Shown piece after piece: positions 52,049 through 61,034 of a stretch of 64,000 nt of DNA. The notes under the pieces are model-generated. The model saw only the letters and a list, made by a program, of their open reading frames with translations, had not been told where the DNA came from and did not search any database. Each line of letters opens with the position of its first letter. Within the stretch, counting starts at the first letter, position 1. Origin of the DNA: an uncultured Sanguibacteroides sp. (lineage in GTDB: Bacteria; Bacteroidota; Bacteroidia; Bacteroidales; Marinifilaceae); NCBI RefSeq assembly GCF_900543425.1, contig NZ_UQRQ01000002.1:124001-188000 (forward strand), given 5' to 3'. The position numbers were made by a program, and so were the translations under genes.

Positions 52049-53194
52049 TTATTCTTTAACGATCCGCTTTAATTTCTCGCTCCCTGTAAGTTCTGAAACA
52101 AAAGGCAATCCCAACACCACGCCGATACCGGCAAATCCTCCCAAAAAAGTAAATAAGATACAAATCAAAGCTCGCTTAGGCTTGGACCGTTCATTGGGAA
52201 TAACCACCGGATCTACGACCGTCAATATGGGAGTCGTCTCTTTTACGGCAATCTTAGCCTGTTCCAATTGTTTAGCCAACTCATTGTAAACATTATTAGC
52301 CAAGGTATACTCTGCCGTCAATCTCTCCTCTTCAATCTTAGCCATGGCCGAAGAGAAATTTTTATTACGATCCTGAAAACGGGCCAACTCTTTCTGTTTC
52401 TCTTCAAAATCATTCTTGGTCTCGTTATAACGATCCTCGACAAACTTCAAATTAGAAGCCACTTTTTCTAATTTAAACTCCGTGATATATTTCTGTAACA
52501 AAGCCTGTGCCTGTTGAGCCAATTGAGCTACAGCAAGCGGTTCCGGCAATTCCGCAGATAGTTGGACATATCCGTCTTTATCATTGACATTAAGAGAGAT
52601 GATATCTTTCAATTTTTTAGATACTTCCAATTCATCTTTTGTCATATACTGAATCAGAGAGTTTGCCCCTGTCGGTACGATAGAAGTCGTATCCTTCCCA
52701 CGAATCGCTTCCATAATAACTCCCGGTAAACCAATTGTATATTTCTTAATAAAACCTATCAAACTGAATTTTTCATAGGTGTCATTGGTATAATAATCAA
52801 AAAGTGTTACCGGATGATCAATTTCCTCAAAAGTTAAAGCCGTATTCATCAACTCTTTTTGAAAAGGTACACTAGCTATAATTTTCGGATAAATCTTAGG
52901 AGAGAGCACCTCTCCTCCATTCATACTTCCTAAATTAATGCCGACCATGGATGCCAATCCGCTCAAGTTTCCCGATACATTCTTTTCTCCGGACTGGGGT
53001 ACCAAAGTACTACCGGCAGTATATACCTTAGGGCTAAAGAGAGCCACTAAAACTCCAAGTATCATAAAACAAACCGTTACTTTCAAAATCAACTTCCTGT
53101 TTCTCCACAATTTACGGATCACCTCGACCAGATCTATCTCTTGTTCCTCAGGACGTACTTTATTTTGTTGTGGTATTGCTTCGTTCTGTTCCAT
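52049..53194 (-). CDS. wzz: Wzz/GNVR-type chain-length determinant
   Basis: The 381-residue inner-membrane protein has one helix near 34-52, a long periplasmic coiled-coil-rich region (about 225-310, with KFVEDRYNETKNDFEEKQKELARFQ-like heptads) and a C-terminal helix (about 340-368) preceded by PNERSKPKRA, the proline-rich motif of PCP proteins. There is no C-terminal tyrosine kinase domain. It controls polymer length together with Wzy. It lies 3 bp downstream of wza in the same direction. Confidence 0.9.
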   Translation of the reverse strand: MEQNEAIPQQNKVRPEEQEIDLVEVIRKLWRNRKLILKVTVCFMILGVLVALFSPKVYTAGSTLVPQSGEKNVSGNLSGLASMVGINLGSMNGGEVLSPKIYPKIIASVPFQKELMNTALTFEEIDHPVTLFDYYTNDTYEKFSLIGFIKKYTIGLPGVIMEAIRGKDTTSIVPTGANSLIQYMTKDELEVSKKLKDIISLNVNDKDGYVQLSAELPEPLAVAQLAQQAQALLQKYITEFKLEKVASNLKFVEDRYNETKNDFEEKQKELARFQDRNKNFSSAMAKIEEERLTAEYTLANNVYNELAKQLEQAKIAVKETTPILTVVDPVVIPNERSKPKRALICILFTFLGGFAGIGVVLGLPFVSELTGSEKLKRIVKE

Positions 53195-53197
53195 ATC

Positions 53198-55615
53198 TTA
53201 TTTCGAATTATTCATAATGGTGGTAATCATAGCGGCCATTGAAGTCGTAGACGAAGTCAAACTCATGATTTCGGCCAAGCTCATTCCTTTTCTTATCGGC
53301 TTAATCGGCACGATGATCTCACACCCGGGTTCTATCTGTTTTGCACTGTTTCCCTTTCTCTTCGCTACCATTCCATTCATATAAACAATATACGTTCCCC
53401 GCTTTTTGGCTCTGAAAGCAAAACCTCCGGCACTGGAGATATACTCTTTCAATTTCTTCTTAGGATTGTAAGTAGTAGTATTGGGACGCATCACGGCTCC
53501 ATCCACTTTCACCGTTCCGTCATAAAGCGGAACAATGATACGGTCTCCTTCCCGAAGCACCACATCGTAATCCGATCCCGGATCAGCCATCGCTTTATCC
53601 AACTCGATACCTACATAATAGGTATCACCCAGCTCCAAGGTCTTTATGTCGACCGAGTCTTTGCCAACCCCTTGAGTCATCAACTTTAATTTAGACTCTA
53701 ATCTCCGGCGTTCGTCTTCATTTAGCTTCCGGACCAAACGGGCTCCCTTTATATATGCCTTGGAGGTAAGTCCTCCGGCACGATTGATAACACTCGACAA
53801 ACGCTCGTTTTTCACCGATTTAGCGTATTGTCCTTCATACATCACCTCTCCTTCTACAATCACATTTTGCTGCTCGCTATAACCGGGAGAACGACGCACC
53901 TCTATCTCGTCAAAAGGTTCCAAGACAAAATCCTTAGGACCATCGATAATCAAACCGTCTTTTAGGGTATAACTATATATCTTCGCTTCAAAAAGAGCCT
54001 CCTTTTTCGCTTTGGGATTTTTTACCCGACGAGCTACATCCACCTTTACCGTGGAAGCCGATTCCAAAAGTCCGCCCGCCTGTAATACCAAATCTTCCAA
54101 TGACATATTCTGTATATAGGGATATATACCCGGTTTCTTCACTTCTCCGCGGACCGAAACGATAAAATTTTCCTGTAACTCCAGAGTAGAAGGAATATAG
54201 AGTAGGTCATTCTTCTGTAATGCCATATCTTCTTCTTGCCCGGAGAAAATCTCTTGCAGATTCAAAGACTGAACCTGTTTGGTTAAATCCGGATTTTCCC
54301 TGTACAACAAAACCCGTCCTGTAAAAGCATCTCCTTTCAATCCTTCAGCAACCTCTACCAGCTGGGATACCGTTTGAATATCTTTACCTAAAGAATAATC
54401 TCCCGGACGATAGACCGCCCCTTGCACGGAGACCTTATTTTCAAAACGCGATACGATAGAATCCACCTCGATCACATCTCCATCATCCAGCAAGAACAGA
54501 GGAAAATCCTCCTTTTTCACCGTGTAAATCCGGTATTCGGAACCACTCTTACGAATCAAACGTACATTCTTTTTATAAGCATCCCCCGTAAATCCCCCGG
54601 CATAGTCTAACAACTTCTGAAGGTTCTCTTCTGCCGTCATCTCGTATTTCATGGGTCTTTTTACCCTTCCTTTTATCTGCACCAAGTCTTTATAAGGACC
54701 GACAACAACATTATCCCCGTCCTGCAAAACGATATCTCCGATATTTCCTCCCTCCAGAATATATTTATACACGTCAAGAGTGGCTATCTTATTTCCCTTT
54801 CTAAAAATATGTATCTCCCTTAAAGTACCGATATCATTGACTCCTCCGGCTGAATAAAGTGCATGGAAAACGGAAGCCAAGGAGGGTAAGGTATAGCTAC
54901 CCGGAACAAGCACCTCTCCCATCACATTCACCTGAATACTCCGGATTTGTCCTAAAGTCAGGTTAACAAAAGTAGTCGGTTGCGTTGCCGTTATCGCAGA
55001 ATATATCTTGGAGAATTCGCTCTTGATTTTCCCGTTTGCCTCTTTTATGGAAAGGCCACTCAAATAAATGGGCCCTAAATTCTCGACAATAATACTTCCG
55101 TCGGGAGAAATCACCGATCGTACGGTCTGTTCGGAATCTCCCCACACATCGATAATAACCTCATCGCCTGCCGCCAATTTATAATTTTCAGGAGTAGGAA
55201 TATTCAATACCGGTTCAAAAGTCAATTTCTTATTATTAAAGAGATCCTTACCAAACACCTCTTCCGTACGATCGACAACAGGAGCCGAAACGGAATCCAT
55301 CATTACGAACAATGAATCCATGGAACTCAACATCTCTTTGTTCAATGTCCGTAGACGGCTTTCTCCCGATTTGTTACCAGTCGTCTTACCTGTTCCTCCT
55401 CCCTTCTCTGCCATCATCTTTTCGTATTGCGCTTTCAGACGTAACATTTGTTCCTTGGTAACCCCACGGTCTTTTAACATCAGCATCATCTCTTGCTGTG
55501 TTTTTCCGTCTTTTTGAGCTTGTTTCAACAATTCAATGACCTGTGCATCGGTCATCTGGGCAAAAGAAGCAACAACAGCACCAAATAAAAATACAATAAG
55601 CAATAAGAATCTCAT
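53198..55615 (-). CDS. wza: Wza-type outer-membrane polysaccharide exporter with multiple SLBB domains
   Basis: From the ATG at 55615 the protein is 805 residues with a signal peptide (MRFLLLIVFLFGAVVASFAQ). A short helical segment with repeated QMxxAQ-like elements follows, then a polysaccharide export domain (about 145-240, DEVIIDVWGDSEQ) and five or six SLBB repeats (VxGEVxxPGxY elements at several places) to near the C-terminus. The longer upstream frame to 55702 is rejected because it puts a non-hydrophobic extension in front of the signal peptide and covers the promoter. It exports the polymer across the outer membrane. No lipobox Cys is seen. Confidence 0.9.
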   Translation of the reverse strand: MRFLLLIVFLFGAVVASFAQMTDAQVIELLKQAQKDGKTQQEMMLMLKDRGVTKEQMLRLKAQYEKMMAEKGGGTGKTTGNKSGESRLRTLNKEMLSSMDSLFVMMDSVSAPVVDRTEEVFGKDLFNNKKLTFEPVLNIPTPENYKLAAGDEVIIDVWGDSEQTVRSVISPDGSIIVENLGPIYLSGLSIKEANGKIKSEFSKIYSAITATQPTTFVNLTLGQIRSIQVNVMGEVLVPGSYTLPSLASVFHALYSAGGVNDIGTLREIHIFRKGNKIATLDVYKYILEGGNIGDIVLQDGDNVVVGPYKDLVQIKGRVKRPMKYEMTAEENLQKLLDYAGGFTGDAYKKNVRLIRKSGSEYRIYTVKKEDFPLFLLDDGDVIEVDSIVSRFENKVSVQGAVYRPGDYSLGKDIQTVSQLVEVAEGLKGDAFTGRVLLYRENPDLTKQVQSLNLQEIFSGQEEDMALQKNDLLYIPSTLELQENFIVSVRGEVKKPGIYPYIQNMSLEDLVLQAGGLLESASTVKVDVARRVKNPKAKKEALFEAKIYSYTLKDGLIIDGPKDFVLEPFDEIEVRRSPGYSEQQNVIVEGEVMYEGQYAKSVKNERLSSVINRAGGLTSKAYIKGARLVRKLNEDERRRLESKLKLMTQGVGKDSVDIKTLELGDTYYVGIELDKAMADPGSDYDVVLREGDRIIVPLYDGTVKVDGAVMRPNTTTYNPKKKLKEYISSAGGFAFRAKKRGTYIVYMNGMVAKRKGNSAKQIEPGCEIIVPIKPIRKGMSLAEIMSLTSSTTSMAAMITTIMNNSK

Positions 55616-55699
55616 ATAACCGATTTTAATTGTTTTAAAGTTTTCATTAAAATTATTTACCGCAAAATGACGAAAACGACACTCTCTCACGGGCGACGG

Positions 55700-55707
55700 C
55701 AAAGATA
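55700..55707 (-). promoter_or_regulatory. -7 box of a promoter for wza-wzz
   Basis: The minus strand reads CGTATCTTTGCC, with TATCTTTG matching the consensus, 85 bp upstream of the wza start. A TTTG occurs 17 bp further upstream (55728-55725), slightly closer than ideal. It would let wza and wzz be expressed independently of the upxY-like gene. Confidence 0.6.
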
Positions 55708-55757
55708 CGTTTTTAATTGAAAATCAAAAAAACATATCTGAAAATTGTCTGCTATAA

Positions 55758-56285
55758 CTACCTATCGGAAACGACTCTTTGGTAAGGTTCCACACAACTT
55801 AAAGGAACCGAGGTCAGGGCACATCCCAAATGCCCCAGACGAATCATAATTTGATGTTTTCCCCGAACTTCAACCAACTCGCCTTCCAAACCCGCTAATT
55901 TTCCCAACACCACCCGCACATAAGAACCGACAGGCAAATCCATAGTAGAAATTTCCACCTCTTCTTCTGCGTTGTCGTTCATAAAACGCAATGCCTTTAT
56001 CTGCCCATCCGGTATCGGAGCCGGTACACCGAATTCTTTCAAGAAAGAGACCACCCCAAAAGTTGTCAACACCTTCTGCATTTGCAACGAGTTCACATAC
56101 ACGAATATATACCCGTTTATCAAAGGAATCTCCACCTTTTTATTACGGTCACTCCACTTTCTGATCACAATACGTAATGGCAAATAATTAACAATCCCCT
56201 GCTGATCCAATCGCTCTTTTACTTTCTTCTCAGCCCGGGAAGCCGTATAAACAGCGTACCAACGTGGTCGATTTTTCTCAGACAT
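55758..56285 (-). CDS. UpxY-like transcription antiterminator (NusG family)
   Basis: This protein of about 175 residues has an N-terminal NGN domain (RPRWYAVYTASRAEKKVKERL at 6-26, LPLINGYIFVYV) and a C-terminal KOW-type domain (SYVRVVLGKLAGLEGELVEVRGK). UpxY proteins of Bacteroides bind at capsule leaders and keep RNA polymerase from stopping early. Here the gene overlaps the end of the upstream dehydratase gene by eight bases and lies before wza, not at the front of either biosynthetic operon. No UpxZ gene is seen. I chose the ATG at 56285 over one three codons upstream. Confidence 0.85.
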   Translation of the reverse strand: MSEKNRPRWYAVYTASRAEKKVKERLDQQGIVNYLPLRIVIRKWSDRNKKVEIPLINGYIFVYVNSLQMQKVLTTFGVVSFLKEFGVPAPIPDGQIKALRFMNDNAEEEVEISTMDLPVGSYVRVVLGKLAGLEGELVEVRGKHQIMIRLGHLGCALTSVPLSCVEPYQRVVSDR

Positions 56286-58272
56286 CACCCACAACCTCCT
56301 GTTTTTCCGATATTTCTATGCGATCAAGCACTCCTTGCATCTGCTCGCTCATTCCCTCTTCTTCCATCTGGAAATCAATGGATTCGAAAATGGAATTTTT
56401 AGACTTAAATTCAGGAACGATGTTTTTCATCTGTTTCACAACAACGAAACTATCCGTCGTCTCCAAAGCAGAACGTAATGTATTTATCTCCTCCAATACC
56501 TCTTTGTAATCATACTCCCTAACCTTAGCTATTTTTATCCGATCGTGAACCGTGGGTAGAGTCGTCTCTTTCACATTCAAAACCTCCTCGTATAGTTTTT
56601 CTCCGGGACGCAATCCGGTAAAGACAATGTGAATATCCTTTCCGACCTCAAAACCGGATAACTTGATCATTTTCCGGGCCAGATCAACGATTTTTACACT
56701 TTTTCCCATGTCAAATACGAAAATCTCCCCTCCATGTCCCAAAGCTCCCGCTTGCAAAACCAATTGGCAAGCTTCCGGGATAGTCATGAAAAAACGGGTA
56801 ATTTCCGGATGCGTCACCGTAACCGGCCCTCCCGTTTCGATCTGCTTTTTAAAACGAGGAATAACCGATCCGTTTGATCCCAAAACGTTTCCAAAACGGG
56901 TCGTTATAAAACTGGTTTGTGATATCTTATTCAAAGACTGGGTGTAGATTTCGGCAACCCGCTTACTGGCTCCCATGACATTTGTCGGATTTACCGCCTT
57001 ATCCGTAGAGATCATAACAAAGCGCTTACATTCGTATTTCACGGCACAATCCGCCATATTCTTGGTTCCGAACACATTGGTTTTCACACCCTCCACAGGA
57101 TGCATCTCAACCATCGGCACATGTTTATAAGCCGCAGCATGATAAACGATATCCGGATGATACACATTGAATATACCTTCCACTCTCTCTTTATCGCGTA
57201 CATCTCCGATTTCAATCTTATAATTATAGAAATGAAACTCCTCTTTCAACTCTAATTCTATATCATACAGCGGGGACTCTGCCTGATCAAAAAGCACAAT
57301 TAAAGAAGGTCTGAAATGAGTCAGCTGACGGACGATCTCGCTTCCGATAGACCCGGCTGCGCCCGTCACCAAGACGATCTTATTAAGTAATTGCTTCCGC
57401 AAATTATCCTCATCCAATTTGATCTCTCCCCGCTCCAGTAAATCTTCGATCTTTATATTCTTTATATGCCGTATGCTCAGATCTCCGTTAATCCAACTCT
57501 CGAAACGAGGAACCTCCAACACGTTGACATTATATTTCAAACAGGTCTCGACAATCGTACGCTTCTTATCGTGAACAATCATCTTTTTAGCGATAATAAC
57601 TTTATCCACCTTATTTCGCTTCAACAAATACCCTAAAGAAGACATTTTGTAAATCTTAATTCCCTCCAATACTTTCCCGGCCTTTTTATCATTTACATCA
57701 ATAAATGCAAGAATATTATAGGACATGTCTTCCGCGTTATCCATCGCATGCTTAGCCATGATCCCATACTCATCACTTCCACAAATAATTACATTTTTCT
57801 TTACTTTTTCCGCACCTATATATTGAATAAAAAGAGTTTTTACAATCAGCCTGCTTACGATCATCATACTCATCAACAACACGTACTCCGTCAAAAGAAC
57901 GGAGATAGCTATCAACAAATGACCGGTTATCAGAAAATAAGCACCACTCCCCAAAAGGAGTACCAGCTCTCCGGCCGTCAGGACATAATAAATGCGTAAA
58001 GCGTCTTCCGTTCCGGTAAATCGAACAATACCGGAATAAGTTTTTCCCAGAATAAAACTGATGATCCTCACCCCCACGATACAAATCGCCCCTCGTGAAA
58101 CAAGAGACATATCTATGCGGTCTAACTGGAAATTTCCAAGTATCAAATAAGTGATACTGACCGCAAAAAAACTCAACATCACGTCGATTATAAAAACGAT
58201 CCATCTTGGAGTATAGGAGAAAGAGTGCAGTGCTTTCATCCTATTCAAACCATTTGTAACAAATGCAACCAT
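56278..58272 (-). CDS. Membrane-bound nucleotide-sugar 4,6-dehydratase (CapD/WbpM/PglF family), second copy
   Basis: The protein is up to 664 residues, with four N-terminal membrane helices, a Rossmann-like regulatory domain and a C-terminal SDR domain containing TGAAGSIGSEI and TDKAVNPTNVMGASK, the Met-containing active-site motif of the family. It is a paralogue of the one at 4943-6883 and ends with the same KIAKVREYDY element. A start eleven codons downstream (MKALHSF at 58239) is equally possible. It leads the export operon. Confidence 0.87.
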   Translation of the reverse strand: MVAFVTNGLNRMKALHSFSYTPRWIVFIIDVMLSFFAVSITYLILGNFQLDRIDMSLVSRGAICIVGVRIISFILGKTYSGIVRFTGTEDALRIYYVLTAGELVLLLGSGAYFLITGHLLIAISVLLTEYVLLMSMMIVSRLIVKTLFIQYIGAEKVKKNVIICGSDEYGIMAKHAMDNAEDMSYNILAFIDVNDKKAGKVLEGIKIYKMSSLGYLLKRNKVDKVIIAKKMIVHDKKRTIVETCLKYNVNVLEVPRFESWINGDLSIRHIKNIKIEDLLERGEIKLDEDNLRKQLLNKIVLVTGAAGSIGSEIVRQLTHFRPSLIVLFDQAESPLYDIELELKEEFHFYNYKIEIGDVRDKERVEGIFNVYHPDIVYHAAAYKHVPMVEMHPVEGVKTNVFGTKNMADCAVKYECKRFVMISTDKAVNPTNVMGASKRVAEIYTQSLNKISQTSFITTRFGNVLGSNGSVIPRFKKQIETGGPVTVTHPEITRFFMTIPEACQLVLQAGALGHGGEIFVFDMGKSVKIVDLARKMIKLSGFEVGKDIHIVFTGLRPGEKLYEEVLNVKETTLPTVHDRIKIAKVREYDYKEVLEEINTLRSALETTDSFVVVKQMKNIVPEFKSKNSIFESIDFQMEEEGMSEQMQGVLDRIEISEKQEVVGDV

Positions 58273-58376
58273 AATTCCCTTTATATTACATCTCTCATGG
58301 GACCATGCAACTACCCCATGAAAGATGTTGTTAAAGTATAAAAAACCACAATAGTATCTACATTATATCTATATAT

Positions 58377-59822
58377 TTAATAAACTTTTAACACATTTAC
58401 CTCCTCAGGTGTTAAAAATCTCCATTTTCCGCGAGGCAAGTTTTTTTTCGTAATTCCGGCAAAATAAACCCTATCCAGACGAAGAATCTGATAGCCGAAA
58501 TGTTCGAATATACGACGAACGATTCGATTCTTCCCGGAATGAATTTCAATACCGACCTGCGTACGATCATCAGCAGCGATTTGAATATCGTCAGCCTGAA
58601 CAAAGCCGTCTTCCAGCTCAATTCCGTCCCGGATGGCCTGAATATCTCCCACGCTTACTACTTTATCCAGAAAAACATGATATATCTTTTTCTGATTGTA
58701 CTTCGGATGCGTCAACTTCTTAGCCAGATCGCCATCATTCGTGAATAAAAGCACCCCCGTCGTTTGGCGATCCAAACGCCCGACAGGATAAACCCGCTCT
58801 TTACAAGCTCCTTCGATCAAAGACATAACCGTCTTTCGTTCCATGGGATCATCTACCGTGGTCACATAATCTTTAGGTTTATTCAGTACCAGATATACTT
58901 TACGTTCCGGCACCACAACACGATCATCCACCTCTACCTTATCTTCCCGTTTAACCTTCACGCCTACCTGTTGTATTACTTCGCCATTTACTTTTACTCG
59001 CCCGGCCAAAATCAATTCATCTGCATCCCGGCGGGAACAAATTCCTCCTTTGGCAATATATCTATTCAAACGCAATTCCGTCTCATCGCTTTCGTTCTCC
59101 AACCGATGAGCCAACTGCTTTTTTTGAGAATAAACACTCCTCTTTCCTTCTCTTGCATCCTGAAACGTCCGGCGTTCGCGACTGGGACGATCTGCCCGGT
59201 TATATCGATCGCTTCTCTCTTCACGTTCACCCCGGTTATATCCTTCCCGGTCAGAGCGTGTGTCTCTCCTAAACTCTCTTCTTTTTCCCGATTCCTCCCG
59301 GTTATCCCTCTGCTGAAAACGTCTTTCCCCTCTGTCGCCCCGCTTCTCTCTGTCGGAAGAAAACCTCTCGTTTCTATCTTCCCGATTTTCTCTTCTCTGA
59401 AAACGATTCTCCCTCCGTCCTCCTTGTTCTTCACGTCTTTGATAATTCTCGTCTCTGCGATTGAATGAACGCTCTTTTCTTTCCCCGTCACGCTCCCCCC
59501 GATCTTCCTCGTAACGATTCCTCCGATCTTCCTCGTAACGATTCCTCCGGAACCTTTCTCCCTCTTCGTTACGTTCACCTCTGTCAAAACGACGAACAAA
59601 TTTACCTTCACGTTCTTGTTTCAAATCTCTAATTTCAACCCGTTTAAATCTTCTGACCGGACGATCAGACTCTCCCTCTTCGGAAAAATCATCTCTCCGC
59701 TCTCTGTTAAAACGATTTGCCCTTTCATTTCCCTCACGGGTATCAGGCTTCCTTTGCCGATTCTCATCACGATTCCCGGCATTCCGACTAATCCTAGGTC
59801 TTTTCTCTTCCCGATTGTACAT
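58377..59822 (-). CDS. RluB-type rRNA pseudouridine synthase with long charged N-terminus
   Basis: The C-terminal part (about 250-481) is a complete RsuA/RluB enzyme: an S4 RNA-binding domain (RLNRYIAKGGICSRRDADELI), then a catalytic domain with the nucleophile Asp in GRLDRQTTG near 348 and a late KNRIVRRIFEHFGY block. It should modify 23S or 16S rRNA. The first 230 residues are almost only Arg, Glu, Asp, Asn and Gly, predicted disordered, and include an exact 24-bp tandem duplication at 59501-59548. Arg-rich N-terminal extensions occur on RluB-type enzymes in Bacteroidetes. Confidence 0.88.
   Translation of the reverse strand: MYNREEKRPRISRNAGNRDENRQRKPDTREGNERANRFNRERRDDFSEEGESDRPVRRFKRVEIRDLKQEREGKFVRRFDRGERNEEGERFRRNRYEEDRRNRYEEDRGERDGERKERSFNRRDENYQRREEQGGRRENRFQRRENREDRNERFSSDREKRGDRGERRFQQRDNREESGKRREFRRDTRSDREGYNRGEREERSDRYNRADRPSRERRTFQDAREGKRSVYSQKKQLAHRLENESDETELRLNRYIAKGGICSRRDADELILAGRVKVNGEVIQQVGVKVKREDKVEVDDRVVVPERKVYLVLNKPKDYVTTVDDPMERKTVMSLIEGACKERVYPVGRLDRQTTGVLLFTNDGDLAKKLTHPKYNQKKIYHVFLDKVVSVGDIQAIRDGIELEDGFVQADDIQIAADDRTQVGIEIHSGKNRIVRRIFEHFGYQILRLDRVYFAGITKKNLPRGKWRFLTPEEVNVLKVY
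59501..59548. repeat. Exact 24-bp tandem duplication inside the charged N-terminal coding region
   Basis: Two adjacent identical 24-bp units (59501-59524 and 59525-59548) encode a repeated RNRYEEDR-type octapeptide on the minus strand. The in-frame length keeps the reading frame, so slippage would change only the extension's length. Confidence 0.85.
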
Positions 59823-59954
59823 AACAGACTTCTAATAAATTTAAATATTAATTATAATTGAGCATACTGTAAATCAACAGCATATTAAACTCTTTTCGAT
59901 TTTTAGATAACTGATCTTTCTATTTTTTTAATTAAATTATACTCCCGATTCAAA

Positions 59955-61034
59955 TTATTTCGGAGCTGTCCGATAAACAAAAAATGCTACAAAAGCATAC
60001 AGGATATTAGGTATCCATACTGCTAATAACGGATTCATATTTCCATTGGTTGCAAATACCGTTGAAAATTGCATAAATAGAATATAAGAAAAACTGATCA
60101 ACAACCCTAATCCCAGATGGAATCCCATCCCTCCCCGAATTTTTCGAGAAGCAATACTCACCCCAATCAAGGTCAGGATAAAAGTGGCAAAAGCATTGGA
60201 GAATATCCTGTATTTCTCGATCTGAAATTCAACAACATTACTACTTCCCCTCAACTTTTGTCGGTCAATGTACTCATTCAATTCCGGCAGAGTTAAACGC
60301 TCCTTTATCTTTTTGGGATCTTCTGAAAATTCCGCCGGAGTAAAATTCAATAAAGTATCGATCTGCCGACCTGTTGTGTATGTCTCTTTCATCCCGTCAA
60401 ATTCTCTATACGTCCAATCCTTAATCGTCCATTTTCCTTTATTCTCGTTCCATTCGATCAATCGGGCATTCAATTTATTTATTAACGTATCCCCCCGAAA
60501 ATTCTCGTATGAAAAATCATATCCGACTTTAGGGCCGACTGAAAAAGAAGACATATAAATATAAGAACCGGGAGCAACTTGACGATGAATATTCTTCTCC
60601 CGATTTTGAAAAGTTTTCCAAATGTATTTTTCCGAAAACTCTATTCGCTTCTTATTGGCATTAGGGATGATAAAAGCTGTCAACAACAAGGACAATATCG
60701 CAATAACGCCCGCCGAAATCATATAAGGACGTACCATCCGACTAAAACTGGTTCCCGTACTCAAAATAGCTATGATCTCACTATTATAAGCCATTTTGGA
60801 AGTAAAGAAGATGACTGAAATAAATGTGAACAGAGAGGAGAATACATTCGCGAAATAAGGCACAAAATTCAGGTAGTAATCAAAAATAATAGCATTGACC
60901 GGAGCACTATTCTCTATGAATTTCTCCAAACGCTCCGAAAGATCAAAAACGATAACAATACTAAGTATGAGTACCATTGAAAAAAAGAAGGTACCCAGAA
61001 ACTTTCGTATAATATATATATCCAGTTTTTTCAT
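59955..61034 (-). CDS. LptF/LptG-family permease (YjgP/YjgQ)
   Basis: The 359-residue protein has N-terminal helices (about 12-34 and 52-76), a periplasmic beta-jellyroll region (about 125-250) and C-terminal helices (about 270-355), the LptF/LptG layout. It belongs to the ABC permease pair that extracts lipopolysaccharide from the inner membrane. It begins right after the tgt stop with no gap, a pairing common in Bacteroidetes. Its partner permease and LptB are not in the window. Confidence 0.9.
   Translation of the reverse strand: MKKLDIYIIRKFLGTFFFSMVLILSIVIVFDLSERLEKFIENSAPVNAIIFDYYLNFVPYFANVFSSLFTFISVIFFTSKMAYNSEIIAILSTGTSFSRMVRPYMISAGVIAILSLLLTAFIIPNANKKRIEFSEKYIWKTFQNREKNIHRQVAPGSYIYMSSFSVGPKVGYDFSYENFRGDTLINKLNARLIEWNENKGKWTIKDWTYREFDGMKETYTTGRQIDTLLNFTPAEFSEDPKKIKERLTLPELNEYIDRQKLRGSSNVVEFQIEKYRIFSNAFATFILTLIGVSIASRKIRGGMGFHLGLGLLISFSYILFMQFSTVFATNGNMNPLLAVWIPNILYAFVAFFVYRTAPK

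Noticed and set aside
55616..55702. N-terminal extension of wza to an upstream ATG
   Set aside because: It would place 29 mostly polar residues before a clear signal peptide and would cover the promoter box.
58295..58321. Inverted repeat TCATGGG/CCCATGA before the second CapD-like gene
   Set aside because: The 13-base loop and lack of a U-tract make it neither a good terminator nor a clear riboswitch; no match to a known leader was recognised.
58764..59468. Open frame of 234 codons on the plus strand opposite the pseudouridine synthase
   Set aside because: It is antisense to the low-complexity Arg/Glu-rich region, whose biased codons suppress stops in other frames; the translation has no plausible domain.
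59501..59548. Short direct repeats as a possible CRISPR array
   Set aside because: There are only two adjacent copies with no spacers, and they are in frame inside a coding region.
59066..59611. Minus-strand 181-codon frame overlapping the same region
   Set aside because: It is a shifted frame of the charged low-complexity sequence, again a by-product of composition.
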